In this document: piece after piece, positions 9,430-17,627 of the stretch | Layout of the letters: the number at the start of each line of letters is the position of its first letter | Numbering within the stretch: the stretch's first letter is position 1 | From: an uncultured Lachnospiraceae bacterium | GTDB taxonomy: Bacteria; Bacillota; Clostridia; Lachnospirales; Lachnospiraceae | NCBI GenBank assembly: GCA_910587635.1 | Contig: CAJUNB010000021.1 | Location: 1 to 60,413, forward strand | Length of the DNA stretch: 60,413 bases | Reading direction: 5' to 3' | Notes under the pieces: generated by a model | Seen by the model: the letters and a program-made list of their open reading frames with translations, nothing else | What the model was told of the DNA's origin: nothing | Databases searched by the model: none | Translations under genes and position numbers: made by a program

Positions 9430-9445
9430 AAAAACGTTTCGATAA
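9430..9445. promoter_or_regulatory. Imperfect LacI-type operator upstream of the lacI gene
   Basis: AAAACGTTTCGATA matches the GAAACGTTTCGA palindrome with changes in one arm. It sits 22-37 bp before the regulator start, in the region shared with the divergent acetyltransferase, and suggests autoregulation. Confidence 0.55.
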
Positions 9446-9575
9446 ATTGATTATAACATACAAAAAAGATATGTCAATCTCTAAATTTTTCGCTATTCTA
9501 CCATCTTTTCCCTTGTACTCTATCGAATTTCATGTTAAAATCTTTCAAAATCCATACTTTCAGAGGAGAAAATAA

Positions 9576-10136
9576 ATGATAACGACCCAAAGATCGAAAC
9601 GTTTAGATGGAGAGCTATACGACAACCAGGATCCAAATCTGTTGAAAGAACATCTTCATGTCCAGATACTTCTCCACAAATATAACCATACCCTTCCCCA
9701 CAAAGCCAAAACCCGCAAGAAATTGCTGCAGAAAATACTGGGACATGCTCCATCGGATATCGTAATGGAGCAGCCCTTCTACTGTGATTTTGGCTATAAT
9801 ATCTTCATCGGAGAACATTTTTATTCCAATTATAATTTAACCATACTGGACTGCAATAAGGTGACAATCGGTGATCGCTGTCTGATCGGTCCGGGAGTAT
9901 CCATTATCACTGTCAATCACCCTCTCCATCGGGCTTCCCGGGCCAGCCATCTGGAATACGCCAAACCTATTGTCATCGGTGACGACGTATGGATTGGCTG
10001 CGGCGCCATCATCAATCCGGGTGTCACCATAGGCGATAACGTGGTCATCGGCTCCGGCAGTATCGTCACAAGAGACATCCCCTCCAATTCTCTGGCAGTT
10101 GGAACCCCCGCCAGAGTGATACGGAAACTGGAATAA
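9576..10136 (+). CDS. Sugar O-acetyltransferase, maltose/galactoside acetyltransferase-like
   Basis: The 186-residue protein has the N-terminal helical Mac domain (LYDNQDPNLLKEHLHVQILLHKYN) followed by left-handed beta-helix hexapeptide repeats (IGDRCLIGPGVSI, VIGDDVWIGCGAIINPGVTIGDNVVIGSGSIV). NHPLH with the catalytic His is present. Such enzymes acetylate sugars from acetyl-CoA as trimers. GAGGAG lies 9 nt before the ATG. It is divergent from the LacI gene, and its first codons contain a sequence matching the LacI operator, so it may share that control. Confidence 0.9.
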   Translation: MITTQRSKRLDGELYDNQDPNLLKEHLHVQILLHKYNHTLPHKAKTRKKLLQKILGHAPSDIVMEQPFYCDFGYNIFIGEHFYSNYNLTILDCNKVTIGDRCLIGPGVSIITVNHPLHRASRASHLEYAKPIVIGDDVWIGCGAIINPGVTIGDNVVIGSGSIVTRDIPSNSLAVGTPARVIRKLE

Positions 10137-10229
10137 ACAATCTTAAGAAATTATCAGTATCGTCCAGCGTAAACTTTTTTTGCTTCCTGTGTCCATTTCC
10201 GAATAAACTCTGTCTGCAAATTTTACGAA

Positions 10230-10265
10230 AAAGGGCATCCATTTCGTTATGAATGCCCTTTCTTT
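10230..10265. terminator. Bidirectional rho-independent terminator
   Basis: Arms AAAGGGCAT and ATGCCCTTT flank a 14-nt loop, with T and A tracts on both sides. It separates the plus-strand acetyltransferase from the convergent ABC permease. Confidence 0.75.
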
Positions 10266-10318
10266 TATCATATATGCGATACGAATTCGGATGGCGAAGC
10301 CAAATGCTCCGCTTTTCC

Positions 10319-12496
10319 CTATCGGTATGCCGGTACTGGTACCGCTCTGTCTATCGGTGCAGAGGATGCATCCTCTTCTGTGAAAACGGTCCTTTCTCTG
10401 ACAAAATCAGGGAGCTTATCTGCCTGTACATAATAGCTATAAGCATACCCATCCATTCCTTCCACATCCTTTTTGAAAACTACCGTCACATTAAAATCAT
10501 TGTCCAGTATCCCAGATGCTATCCAGTATTCCGTAAAATTATCAGGATACAGGCTGTCTATAATTTCCTGCATTTCTTTTTCATCGGTAAAGGCGGCTTC
10601 TACAGAATAATCCATATAGTTACGCGCCAGATTCTCTTCCGCTTCGTTTTCGTATTCATATTTTTCATACATTTTGGAGTTGTTGTTCCTTACGATGATC
10701 TGTTCCACATCGTTCACATCCACATAAAGAGTATGATACAGTCCTGTACTCTCCAGCAGAGCGATCGCATTGGTAAAAGAAGGATAAACCGGCAATGTGG
10801 TATGAACATAGACACCTTTTTCTATACATTCCAGCTCAAATCTTCCCTGTACCAGATTTTCTATCCGCTCCGTAAAGGTAAAGTGTGCTAAATCTTTTCG
10901 ATATGCTGTCACAAGCTTTTCTACCGTAAAGTCGGACACTTCCACTCTGCCAGAACCACCATCATAATACAGCTTTAACCTGTTTCCGAGATTGACAAGA
11001 GGATCATTGTAAACAGAAAACGTTGTCTTCTGATATGCACTGTCAACCATGATCTCATCCAAAAGTGCCACGTCTTCCCTGCAGGCCGTTCTGAACTGTC
11101 GATACACATCCTCTCCGTTTTTCAAATGATACCGGACCGCGATATAACGATAATCCACGTTTTCATCCGCTTCTGTTCCCATCCGCTTTGCAGCCAGCTC
11201 TAATACAGGCTGTACATTCGTAATCTGCATATTTTCCAGCACATAGGAATCATTGTCTATGATATCCAGATTTTCATCATAATAATTGTTATAAACATCT
11301 GTAAACCGGAAAGCAATATGTTCCACCTGATCTATCTCTGGCACATAGGTGTCATAGCCGAACAGGTCAAAAAGAAAGATACAGAAAATGACGGTCACTC
11401 CTGCCCCGGATACAAGCAATGATTTCCACCCGTTCTTTATGCTGCGGATATCGAAGTCATATATGACCTCCACCACACCGTGACAAAGTAATGTACCTGC
11501 CAGAATCCCGAATATAAAAAACAGTAAGCTGCTACCGGAGAAACCATAAAAGATGATACCACCTATCAGTCCCGCCTGCATCGTAACCAATACTTTAATA
11601 ACCGGTTTCGTCTTTGGGAAAGCCATGGATTTTCCACATACTTCCGCCGGCTTTTTCGTATAACACCAATAAGCCAGCACCAGAGCTATGACAGATACGA
11701 CAGCAATAAAGACCATGCCCTTTCCAAACTGCCACATATCCACATTCCGTTTATAACCGCCATAACTGGAATCGTACAGATACATACTGTTCAAGATATC
11801 CATAAACTTTATGATCGGCGTAAAAATAATCCAGGAAAATTTCTCCGTAGATCTCCAATAGAAACTGTCAAAAAATGTTTCCATATAGGCACCTGCCAAC
11901 AGATACACAATACCATCATAGAACAACAATACGATCGTCCCCAGTAATGTTACGATCAGATTACCAGTAAGCATTACCGCCAGTATGGCAATATGGTAGA
12001 CCGCCGTATACAACAGCGTATAACCGATCAACGCCAAAAATGCGTCCTTTACCGCCATGGAAACATTTGCCCCCATAGCCTGAGCCGCCAAAAAGCTGAG
12101 AGCCAAATTGATCAGATAGGAAAGTACAAAAGCAAGCAGACCATTTAAATAGATTGCGCCAAACCTCCTGACTTTCGAGACGGGCACACTCATATACATA
12201 TCCAGCTTTTTTCTCTGATACATATAAGAAAATCCCTGAATTGCAGCAATAACGGCAAACAGTGACGTCAGCAGCGCCATCCCCCCGCTAAGCCCGATAC
12301 AGTTGCAGAAAACCCTTCCTAAATAAGCTGCCGGATCCTTATAGGAATATCCCATATACATCTTTTCCACGCTCAGGGTCATGGCAGTCACCACCGGCAT
12401 AGCAAAAAATAATCCCAGGAATATAACAACGATCAGCCATATTCTTCTTCGTATATTTGTCCTCATATTAACCAAGAATGATTTTTTTGATGTCAT
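10319..12496 (-). CDS. Large ABC-2-type permease with extracytoplasmic C-terminal domain (DUF6449-like)
   Basis: The 725-residue protein has about ten hydrophobic segments in its first 370 residues (starting RRRIWLIVVIFLGLFFAMPVV), then a hydrophilic C-terminal part of about 330 residues rich in acidic residues. This layout is common for permeases paired with YtrB-type ATPases in clostridia. Its start overlaps the end of the ATPase gene by about 29 bp, so the two are coupled. The exported or sensed substrate is unknown; relatives are linked to cell-wall antibiotic stress. Confidence 0.8.
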   Translation of the reverse strand: MTSKKSFLVNMRTNIRRRIWLIVVIFLGLFFAMPVVTAMTLSVEKMYMGYSYKDPAAYLGRVFCNCIGLSGGMALLTSLFAVIAAIQGFSYMYQRKKLDMYMSVPVSKVRRFGAIYLNGLLAFVLSYLINLALSFLAAQAMGANVSMAVKDAFLALIGYTLLYTAVYHIAILAVMLTGNLIVTLLGTIVLLFYDGIVYLLAGAYMETFFDSFYWRSTEKFSWIIFTPIIKFMDILNSMYLYDSSYGGYKRNVDMWQFGKGMVFIAVVSVIALVLAYWCYTKKPAEVCGKSMAFPKTKPVIKVLVTMQAGLIGGIIFYGFSGSSLLFFIFGILAGTLLCHGVVEVIYDFDIRSIKNGWKSLLVSGAGVTVIFCIFLFDLFGYDTYVPEIDQVEHIAFRFTDVYNNYYDENLDIIDNDSYVLENMQITNVQPVLELAAKRMGTEADENVDYRYIAVRYHLKNGEDVYRQFRTACREDVALLDEIMVDSAYQKTTFSVYNDPLVNLGNRLKLYYDGGSGRVEVSDFTVEKLVTAYRKDLAHFTFTERIENLVQGRFELECIEKGVYVHTTLPVYPSFTNAIALLESTGLYHTLYVDVNDVEQIIVRNNNSKMYEKYEYENEAEENLARNYMDYSVEAAFTDEKEMQEIIDSLYPDNFTEYWIASGILDNDFNVTVVFKKDVEGMDGYAYSYYVQADKLPDFVRERTVFTEEDASSAPIDRAVPVPAYR

Positions 12497-13373
12497 AACC
12501 CACTACCTCCGTTTCACTGATAAATATTTCCTCCAGGGATAGCGGCAGTGCTTCAAAGAAAATCGTCGGAATGCTGCCAAAATAATTGATGATTTCTTCT
12601 CTGCTGCCTCTCACTGTCAGCGTGTACAGGGAACCTCTTCTTTCAGATTTTACCATATCCAGGTTACTGAAAATATTCTCTGCATCTACTCCTTCATTTA
12701 GTACACACTGCACTTTCTGAATATTGCATTTCATCTCTTCCAGATCTTTGGAAAGCAGCACGCCGCCTCTGTGAAGCAGCCCTACCCGATCACAGATATC
12801 TTCCAGTTCCCGCAGATTATGAGATGCGATGATCGGCGTCATCCCCCGCTCATCCATTTCTTTTGCCATCAGGCTCTTAATGCCCTGTCGCATTACCGGA
12901 TCAAGTCCATCAAATGTCTCATCACAGAACAAATACTTTGTCTTCGAACAGATACCGCATAAAATTGCCAGCTGTTTTTTCATACCTTTGGAAAATGTGG
13001 CGATTTTCCGCCTCCTGCCCAGTCCAAAATGATCCAGAAAACTGTAATAGTGCAGCAGATCAAAATCAGGAAACACACTGCTGTAATATTTTCCCATGTC
13101 ATCCGGTGTGGCATTGGCAAAAAAATACGGTTCGTCAGCTATAAAAAACAGTCGCTGTTTTGCCTCCACATTGTCAAATACCGGGAGGCCATCTACTACG
13201 ATTTCTCCCTCATCCGGCTTTATCACACCGCTCATCATACGGAGCACCGTACTTTTCCCTGCTCCATTCGTCCCGATCAGCCCGAAAACGCAGTCCTCTT
13301 TGATCGTGATATTGACATGATCCACTGCCTTAATATCTTCAAAATATTTGCTGACACTTCGCACTTCAATCAT
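12468..13373 (-). CDS. ABC transporter ATP-binding protein (YtrB-like)
   Basis: The 301-residue protein has Walker A GTNGAGKS (residues about 34-41), a signature variant FSKGMKKQLA in place of LSGGQ, and Walker B YLFCDETFDGLD. It pairs with the permease downstream. Its ATG lies one base after the stop of the GntR regulator gene, so the three form one operon. The lysine-rich signature is usual in the YtrB/BcrA-type exporters. Confidence 0.88.
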   Translation of the reverse strand: MIEVRSVSKYFEDIKAVDHVNITIKEDCVFGLIGTNGAGKSTVLRMMSGVIKPDEGEIVVDGLPVFDNVEAKQRLFFIADEPYFFANATPDDMGKYYSSVFPDFDLLHYYSFLDHFGLGRRRKIATFSKGMKKQLAILCGICSKTKYLFCDETFDGLDPVMRQGIKSLMAKEMDERGMTPIIASHNLRELEDICDRVGLLHRGGVLLSKDLEEMKCNIQKVQCVLNEGVDAENIFSNLDMVKSERRGSLYTLTVRGSREEIINYFGSIPTIFFEALPLSLEEIFISETEVVGYDIKKIILG

Positions 13374-13374
13374 A

Positions 13375-13734
13375 TCACTTCTCCCCTTCCTTCAAGCTGT
13401 CAAGCATTTCCGTTCTGGAAATACCGATCTCTTCTGCCTCTGTCAAAAGTCTGTCGATCTTGCCTCGGTACTCTTCTTTTTTCAATACATAGAGCCCCTC
13501 GTTATATGTGACAAAATTTCCTCTGCCTTTGATCGTATACAAAAAACCTTTCCGCTCCAGTTCCGCATATGCTTTTTGTATCGTCCCCGGATTGATGGAA
13601 AGCTCCATTGCTAGATTTCTGACGGAAGGCATCTTACTGTCCGGCTCAAGCACTCCATTGATAATCAGCTTCTGCAGCTTATCCACTACCTGTTCGTAGA
13701 TAGGCCTGGTATCCTTGTAGTCCAGAATAATCAT
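13375..13734 (-). CDS. GntR-family regulator (YtrA-like)
   Basis: The 119-residue protein has a winged-helix domain (IYEQVVDKLQKLIINGVL, MPSVRNLAMELSINPGTIQKAYAELERKGFLYT) and a short helical tail without an effector domain, as in the YtrA subfamily. These repress their own ABC operon. I start at MIILDYKDTRP, with AAGAAGG 7 nt upstream. An inverted repeat upstream (GTGTAT ... ATACAC) is a likely operator. Confidence 0.9.
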   Translation of the reverse strand: MIILDYKDTRPIYEQVVDKLQKLIINGVLEPDSKMPSVRNLAMELSINPGTIQKAYAELERKGFLYTIKGRGNFVTYNEGLYVLKKEEYRGKIDRLLTEAEEIGISRTEMLDSLKEGEK

Positions 13735-13762
13735 CACACACCTTCTTCCCAAATTGTTTTAT

Positions 13763-13785
13763 GTGTATTATGTATATTGATACAC
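13763..13785. promoter_or_regulatory. Likely YtrA-type operator
   Basis: GTGTAT and ATACAC form an inverted repeat with an 11-bp AT-rich spacer, 29 bp before the GntR start. YtrA-family sites in related bacteria have the same GTGTA...TACAC form. Function is inferred. Confidence 0.65.
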
Positions 13786-13879
13786 TTATCATATCATAAC
13801 TTTGGAAAATGTCAATTATTTTCTCTGAAATTAACAGACGCCATTGACATATGATTTTTTATTATATATATTTAAATAT

Positions 13880-13895
13880 ATCAAAAAAAATTGAT
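13880..13895. promoter_or_regulatory. ArsR-type operator, copy 1
   Basis: ATCAAAAAAAATTGAT contains the inverted repeat ATCAA/TTGAT and lies 13 bp before the arsR start. Its exact reverse complement occurs before the downstream permease gene, so both genes are probably controlled by the ArsR protein. Confidence 0.7.
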
Positions 13896-13908
13896 TTAAG
13901 GAGATTAC

Positions 13909-14223
13909 ATGGGAACCCATCGAGAAAACGCCAAAGTATTCAAGGCCTTATGTGACCCTAAACGACTTGTCATTCTGGAACAATTACGTAGTGGTGAAAA
14001 ATGTGCCTGTGTTTTGCAAGAGCCAATGGACCTGACACAATCGGGTTTATCCTATCATATGAAAATCCTGTGTGACTCCGGGCTTGTGACAAACCGCCAA
14101 GAAGGCAAATGGACATATTACCGTTTGAACGAATCTGGCAGAGATAAGGCTATTAAGCTGCTTTTGGCCATTACCACACCGGATACAAGCCAGGAAAAAA
14201 ATTTCCTCGCATGTAATGAATAA
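13909..14223 (+). CDS. ArsR/SmtB-family repressor
   Basis: The 104-residue winged-helix protein has the ArsR pattern KVFKALCDPKRLVILEQL, recognition region LTQSGLSYHMKILCDSGLV, and wing REGKWTYYRL (here QEGKWTYYRL). A Cys pair in KCACV (residues about 37-39) is the usual ELCVCDL position for arsenite- or metal-sensing ligands. It probably represses itself and the permease downstream; both have the same 16-bp operator. The ribosome site is AAGGAG, 7 nt before the ATG. Confidence 0.9.
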   Translation: MGTHRENAKVFKALCDPKRLVILEQLRSGEKCACVLQEPMDLTQSGLSYHMKILCDSGLVTNRQEGKWTYYRLNESGRDKAIKLLLAITTPDTSQEKNFLACNE

Positions 14224-14262
14224 ACGCCATTATTGTAGAATGGCATTTTTCTGGCACAAAAC

Positions 14263-14278
14263 ATCAATTTTTTTTGAT
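14263..14278. promoter_or_regulatory. ArsR-type operator, copy 2
   Basis: ATCAATTTTTTTTGAT is the exact reverse complement of the site before arsR. It lies 35 bp before the permease start and overlaps the likely promoter (TATAAT at 14278-14283). Confidence 0.7.
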
Positions 14279-14312
14279 ATAATGTATGACAAATCGAAAG
14301 TGAGGATTCTAT

Positions 14313-15212
14313 ATGGGCGTATGGAAGTTTATACAAGATCAATTTTTAGGCATGAAGTGGCTGAATGAACTGATTGGCATGGGCCTTTCCATGGCAGGAC
14401 TGGATGTAGAAGAACGTTTAGGAGGAAGTGTCCAGTTTTTCCTCTATGACATGTTAAAAATCACTGTACTGCTCTGCTTTTTGATTTTCGTTATTTCCTA
14501 CATTCAAAGCTACTTTCCCCCTGAACGAAGCAAGCAGATATTGGGGCGATTCCACGGTATCAGCGCGAATATTATATCCGCCTGTTAGGAACTGTAACGC
14601 CATTCTGCTCCTGCTCATCCATTCCGCTGTTTATTGGCTTTACAAATGCCGGCCTGCCACTGGGCGTTACGTTTTCCTTCTTGATTTCATCTCCTATGGT
14701 GGATTTGGGAAGCCTTATTCTCCTAATGAGCATTTTCGACACCAAAGTGGCTTTCATCTATGTGATAGTCGGCCTGGCGATCGCCGTGGCAGGTGGCACT
14801 TTGATTGAAAGATTACACATGAAATCATATGTGGAAGAATTTATTCCCCTATATTTTGGTTGGTGTCGGCATTGGTGCAGTCATTCATAACTGGATACCT
14901 GAAAGCTGGGTCGAAACTGTGTTAGGAGGCAGCAATCCGTTCGGCGTTATTCTCGCTACATTGGTCGGCGTTCCTATGTATGCCGACATCTTCGGCACTA
15001 TTCCCGTGGCGGAAGCCCTGCTCCACAAGGGCGCACGACTTGGTACGATTCTGGCTTTTATGATGGCTGTCACCACATTAAGTTTACCGTCTATGATTAT
15101 GCTTCGTAAAGCAGTAAAGCCAAAATTGCTGACCTTGTTCATCAGCATCTGTATCATTGGTATTATCATTATCGGTTACTTGTTTAACGTATTTCAATAT
15201 TTACTGATATAA
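14313..15212 (+). pseudogene. Permease of the ArsP/DUF318 type, broken by two compensating frameshifts
   Basis: Three consecutive frames together encode one membrane protein of about 299 residues: MGVWKFIQDQFLGMKWLNEL..., then TVTPFCSCSSIPLFIGF, then VGVGIGAVIHNWIPESW to the end. The PFCSCSS motif and overall topology match DUF318 permeases linked to arsenic (ArsP) or metal export. The frame shifts by -1 near 14582 (a base missing in GCCTG) and by +1 near 14850 (an extra C in TCCCCT). Both lie in C runs, so sequence error is as likely as true mutation. ArsR next door and its operator fit a metalloid-efflux role. Confidence 0.8.
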
Positions 15213-15227
15213 ACCTTATCCAGGTCA

Positions 15228-15386
15228 TTAAAAATACCGGGGGCGCAGTCTGGGAAAAGAATAAAGAATGTGCAAAGCACATTCCTGCGCCGAGCGCGGT
15301 CGCTTGCGACAAATCTCAGTTTCGCGCGAGTGCGCATCCGCCCGGAGGGTTTTTATATAGGGAACGAAGTTTCCTATATAACAGAA
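15228..15386. repeat. Run of short hairpins
   Basis: This non-coding stretch holds consecutive short palindromes: GTGCAAAGCAC, TCGCTTGCGA and TATAGGGAACGAAGTTTCCTATA. They resemble those at 30.97-31.08 kb, 49.44-49.55 kb and 59.64-59.73 kb. Nothing coding is seen in it. Confidence 0.55.
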
Positions 15387-15415
15387 AAAAGAATCCTGCA
15401 GAGCAGGATTCTTCA
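15387..15415 (-). terminator. Terminator after the histidine kinase
   Basis: GAATCCTGC/GCAGGATTC arms with a 3-nt loop; on the minus strand they are followed by a T run. It lies about 50 bp past the kinase stop. Confidence 0.7.
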
Positions 15416-15461
15416 CCTGTGGAGAGTCACTCTTTCGGCAAATCTCCATCTCTTTTATTTT

Positions 15462-17609
15462 TTATTCCAGAAAACCCATGATCACTTCCACAAGTCGGGT
15501 AATGTCGATCGGCTTTGGTACATGGGCGTTCATACCACTCTCTCTGGATTTTCTTCTGTCCTCTTCAAATGTATTGGCAGACAAAGCGATAATGGGGATA
15601 TTGGCCAGTTCCGGGTCTTCCAATTGTCTGATTTTCCTCGTAGCATCGTAGCCATTCATCACTGGCATTTGAATGTCCATGATGACAAGATCATATTCGC
15701 CCGGTCTGGAATTTTTGATCTTCTCTACGGCTATGCTGCCATTGACAGCTGTATCTACCAAAAATCCTGCATCTTGTAACAGTTCCACTTCAATTTCCAG
15801 ATTGATTTCTGTATCCTCTACTACAAGCAGCCTTCTTTTCTTCTCTTTGTCAAAAGAAGGCTCCCTGTACCCTGGAGAATAGCTGGAAGAAGGAACATCC
15901 TGTATATTCAGGTTCAAGGATACCGTAAAACGGCTCCCTACACCGACGGTACTTTCCACCTGAATCGAACCACCCAGTTTCTCCACCAGACTCTTCACAA
16001 TCGTCAGTCCAAGACCGGTACCACTGATCCCGCTTAAAGTCGTATTCTTTCCTCGTTGAAACGGCTCAAAAATATTTTTCTGCAAGCTTTCACTGATTCC
16101 GATTCCATTGTCTTCCACAATAAACTGAAATGCTGACTGACTTTCAGAAATTTTTCTCATCTCTCTGATTATTACAATAATTCTCCCACCGATATCCGTA
16201 TATCTGATAGCATTATTGGTCAGCCGTAAAAGTATATGACTCAACTTTGTTTTATCACTGAAAATAATATTATGTTTAAAATCATCCATGTCCACAGAAA
16301 GCATAATATTTTTTGCGGCAGCCAGAGGCAGCAGCTGTCTCTGCACATCCCTGACGATATCGAACAGATTGCACTCTTCCTCTTTTACCTGCATTTTTCT
16401 CGCTTCAATATTGGCTATTTCCAGCACATCATTGAGCAGCCGAAGCAACTGCCCGCTGGAAATACGGATCTTATCCAGATCATAAGCCAATCTCTCACTG
16501 TCATCCATATGCTTTTTTGCCAATGTCGTAAATCCTACAATGGCATTCATAGGTGTCAACAAATCATGAGACATATTGGCAAGAAATACATCTTTCGCCA
16601 AAACTGCGGAATTCGCCTGCTTTAAGGCATCTTCCAGCATTTCCTGGCGTTCCCTTTCCTGTCGGATTTCTCCGTCCATATCCCGATATCCCATGACAAA
16701 TCGCGAAATTTTATTTTCGTTTTCTTTTCTGGAATCTACAATACGAAGATACAGATATTTTATTTTTTCTTTTTCTACAACACGAAAAATCGTATGAAAA
16801 GATTTTACCTGAGACAGTTTATTCTGGATATATTCCGGGTTCGTGATTTTGCTGACCATATCCCGGTCTTCCGGATGCACCCACGCATCTACATAAGCTC
16901 CCACATACCAGGAATAATTGTGCACTTCAAGCTCCGTGTGAAACAGCTTCTTCATTCTGCTGCTCAGTCGGTAGGCTCTGATACTGTCATCTTCCAGATC
17001 CACATAAAGAAGAGACTCATAGTGTGAACTCAACCCTTCAATCAGTTCCAGATATTGCCCTCTTTCTTTATTAATATAATGCAGTGCTTCCATCTGTCTT
17101 CGTTTTTTCTCAGTGGCATCCCCTACAAAGACATAGAAAAAATCGCCGACATTTTTGTTACGGACAAAATGACCGTAATCATCTATCCAGCGCACTTCAC
17201 CATTCTTTTGGATGATTCTGTATTCCACATAATCTAGGTCGTACTGATTTTCCACGATCTGTTCCCATATACTTTTCTCTACCTCGTCCAGATCTTCGGG
17301 ATGTACAATCCCCTTAAAGGAATTGCCGGTATGCTGCCGAAACTCTTCCATCGTATCGCAGCCAAAAATACGAAGCAGCTCCCTGTTCGCATAGATTATC
17401 TCCTCTTCCTCGTTCGCACGATAAATAAAAAATCCTCCCGGCATAGCATCAAAAAAATGCTGTACCCAGTTTATCGACTGTTTATCCCGCGTATCTTTGC
17501 CGCCTTCCTGGAAAATGTTCAGAGCAGACAATACATATTCGATAAATTCATCGTTCGGTTCATTTCCATAACCCAAAATATCTTCTCTCGCTTTCTGTTT
17601 TTTATACAA
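15462..17609 (-). CDS. Soluble hybrid sensor histidine kinase with PAS domains and receiver
   Basis: The 715-residue protein lacks membrane segments. Order: PAS domain (GGFFIYRANEEEEIIYANRELLRIFG, about residues 50-165), a second PAS-like part (about 190-320), HisKA with NMSHDLLTPMNAI (phospho-His), HATPase with DNGIGI and GTGLGLTIVK, and a C-terminal receiver with VVEDTEINL and the phospho-acceptor in IMDIQMPVMNGYDA. It is therefore a cytoplasmic hybrid kinase; its partner regulator is not in the window. It starts 18 bp after the large membrane protein gene on the same strand, so the two may be co-transcribed. Confidence 0.9.
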   Translation of the reverse strand: MYKKQKAREDILGYGNEPNDEFIEYVLSALNIFQEGGKDTRDKQSINWVQHFFDAMPGGFFIYRANEEEEIIYANRELLRIFGCDTMEEFRQHTGNSFKGIVHPEDLDEVEKSIWEQIVENQYDLDYVEYRIIQKNGEVRWIDDYGHFVRNKNVGDFFYVFVGDATEKKRRQMEALHYINKERGQYLELIEGLSSHYESLLYVDLEDDSIRAYRLSSRMKKLFHTELEVHNYSWYVGAYVDAWVHPEDRDMVSKITNPEYIQNKLSQVKSFHTIFRVVEKEKIKYLYLRIVDSRKENENKISRFVMGYRDMDGEIRQERERQEMLEDALKQANSAVLAKDVFLANMSHDLLTPMNAIVGFTTLAKKHMDDSERLAYDLDKIRISSGQLLRLLNDVLEIANIEARKMQVKEEECNLFDIVRDVQRQLLPLAAAKNIMLSVDMDDFKHNIIFSDKTKLSHILLRLTNNAIRYTDIGGRIIVIIREMRKISESQSAFQFIVEDNGIGISESLQKNIFEPFQRGKNTTLSGISGTGLGLTIVKSLVEKLGGSIQVESTVGVGSRFTVSLNLNIQDVPSSSYSPGYREPSFDKEKKRRLLVVEDTEINLEIEVELLQDAGFLVDTAVNGSIAVEKIKNSRPGEYDLVIMDIQMPVMNGYDATRKIRQLEDPELANIPIIALSANTFEEDRRKSRESGMNAHVPKPIDITRLVEVIMGFLE

Positions 17610-17627
17610 CTGTCCAATCTACAGTCT

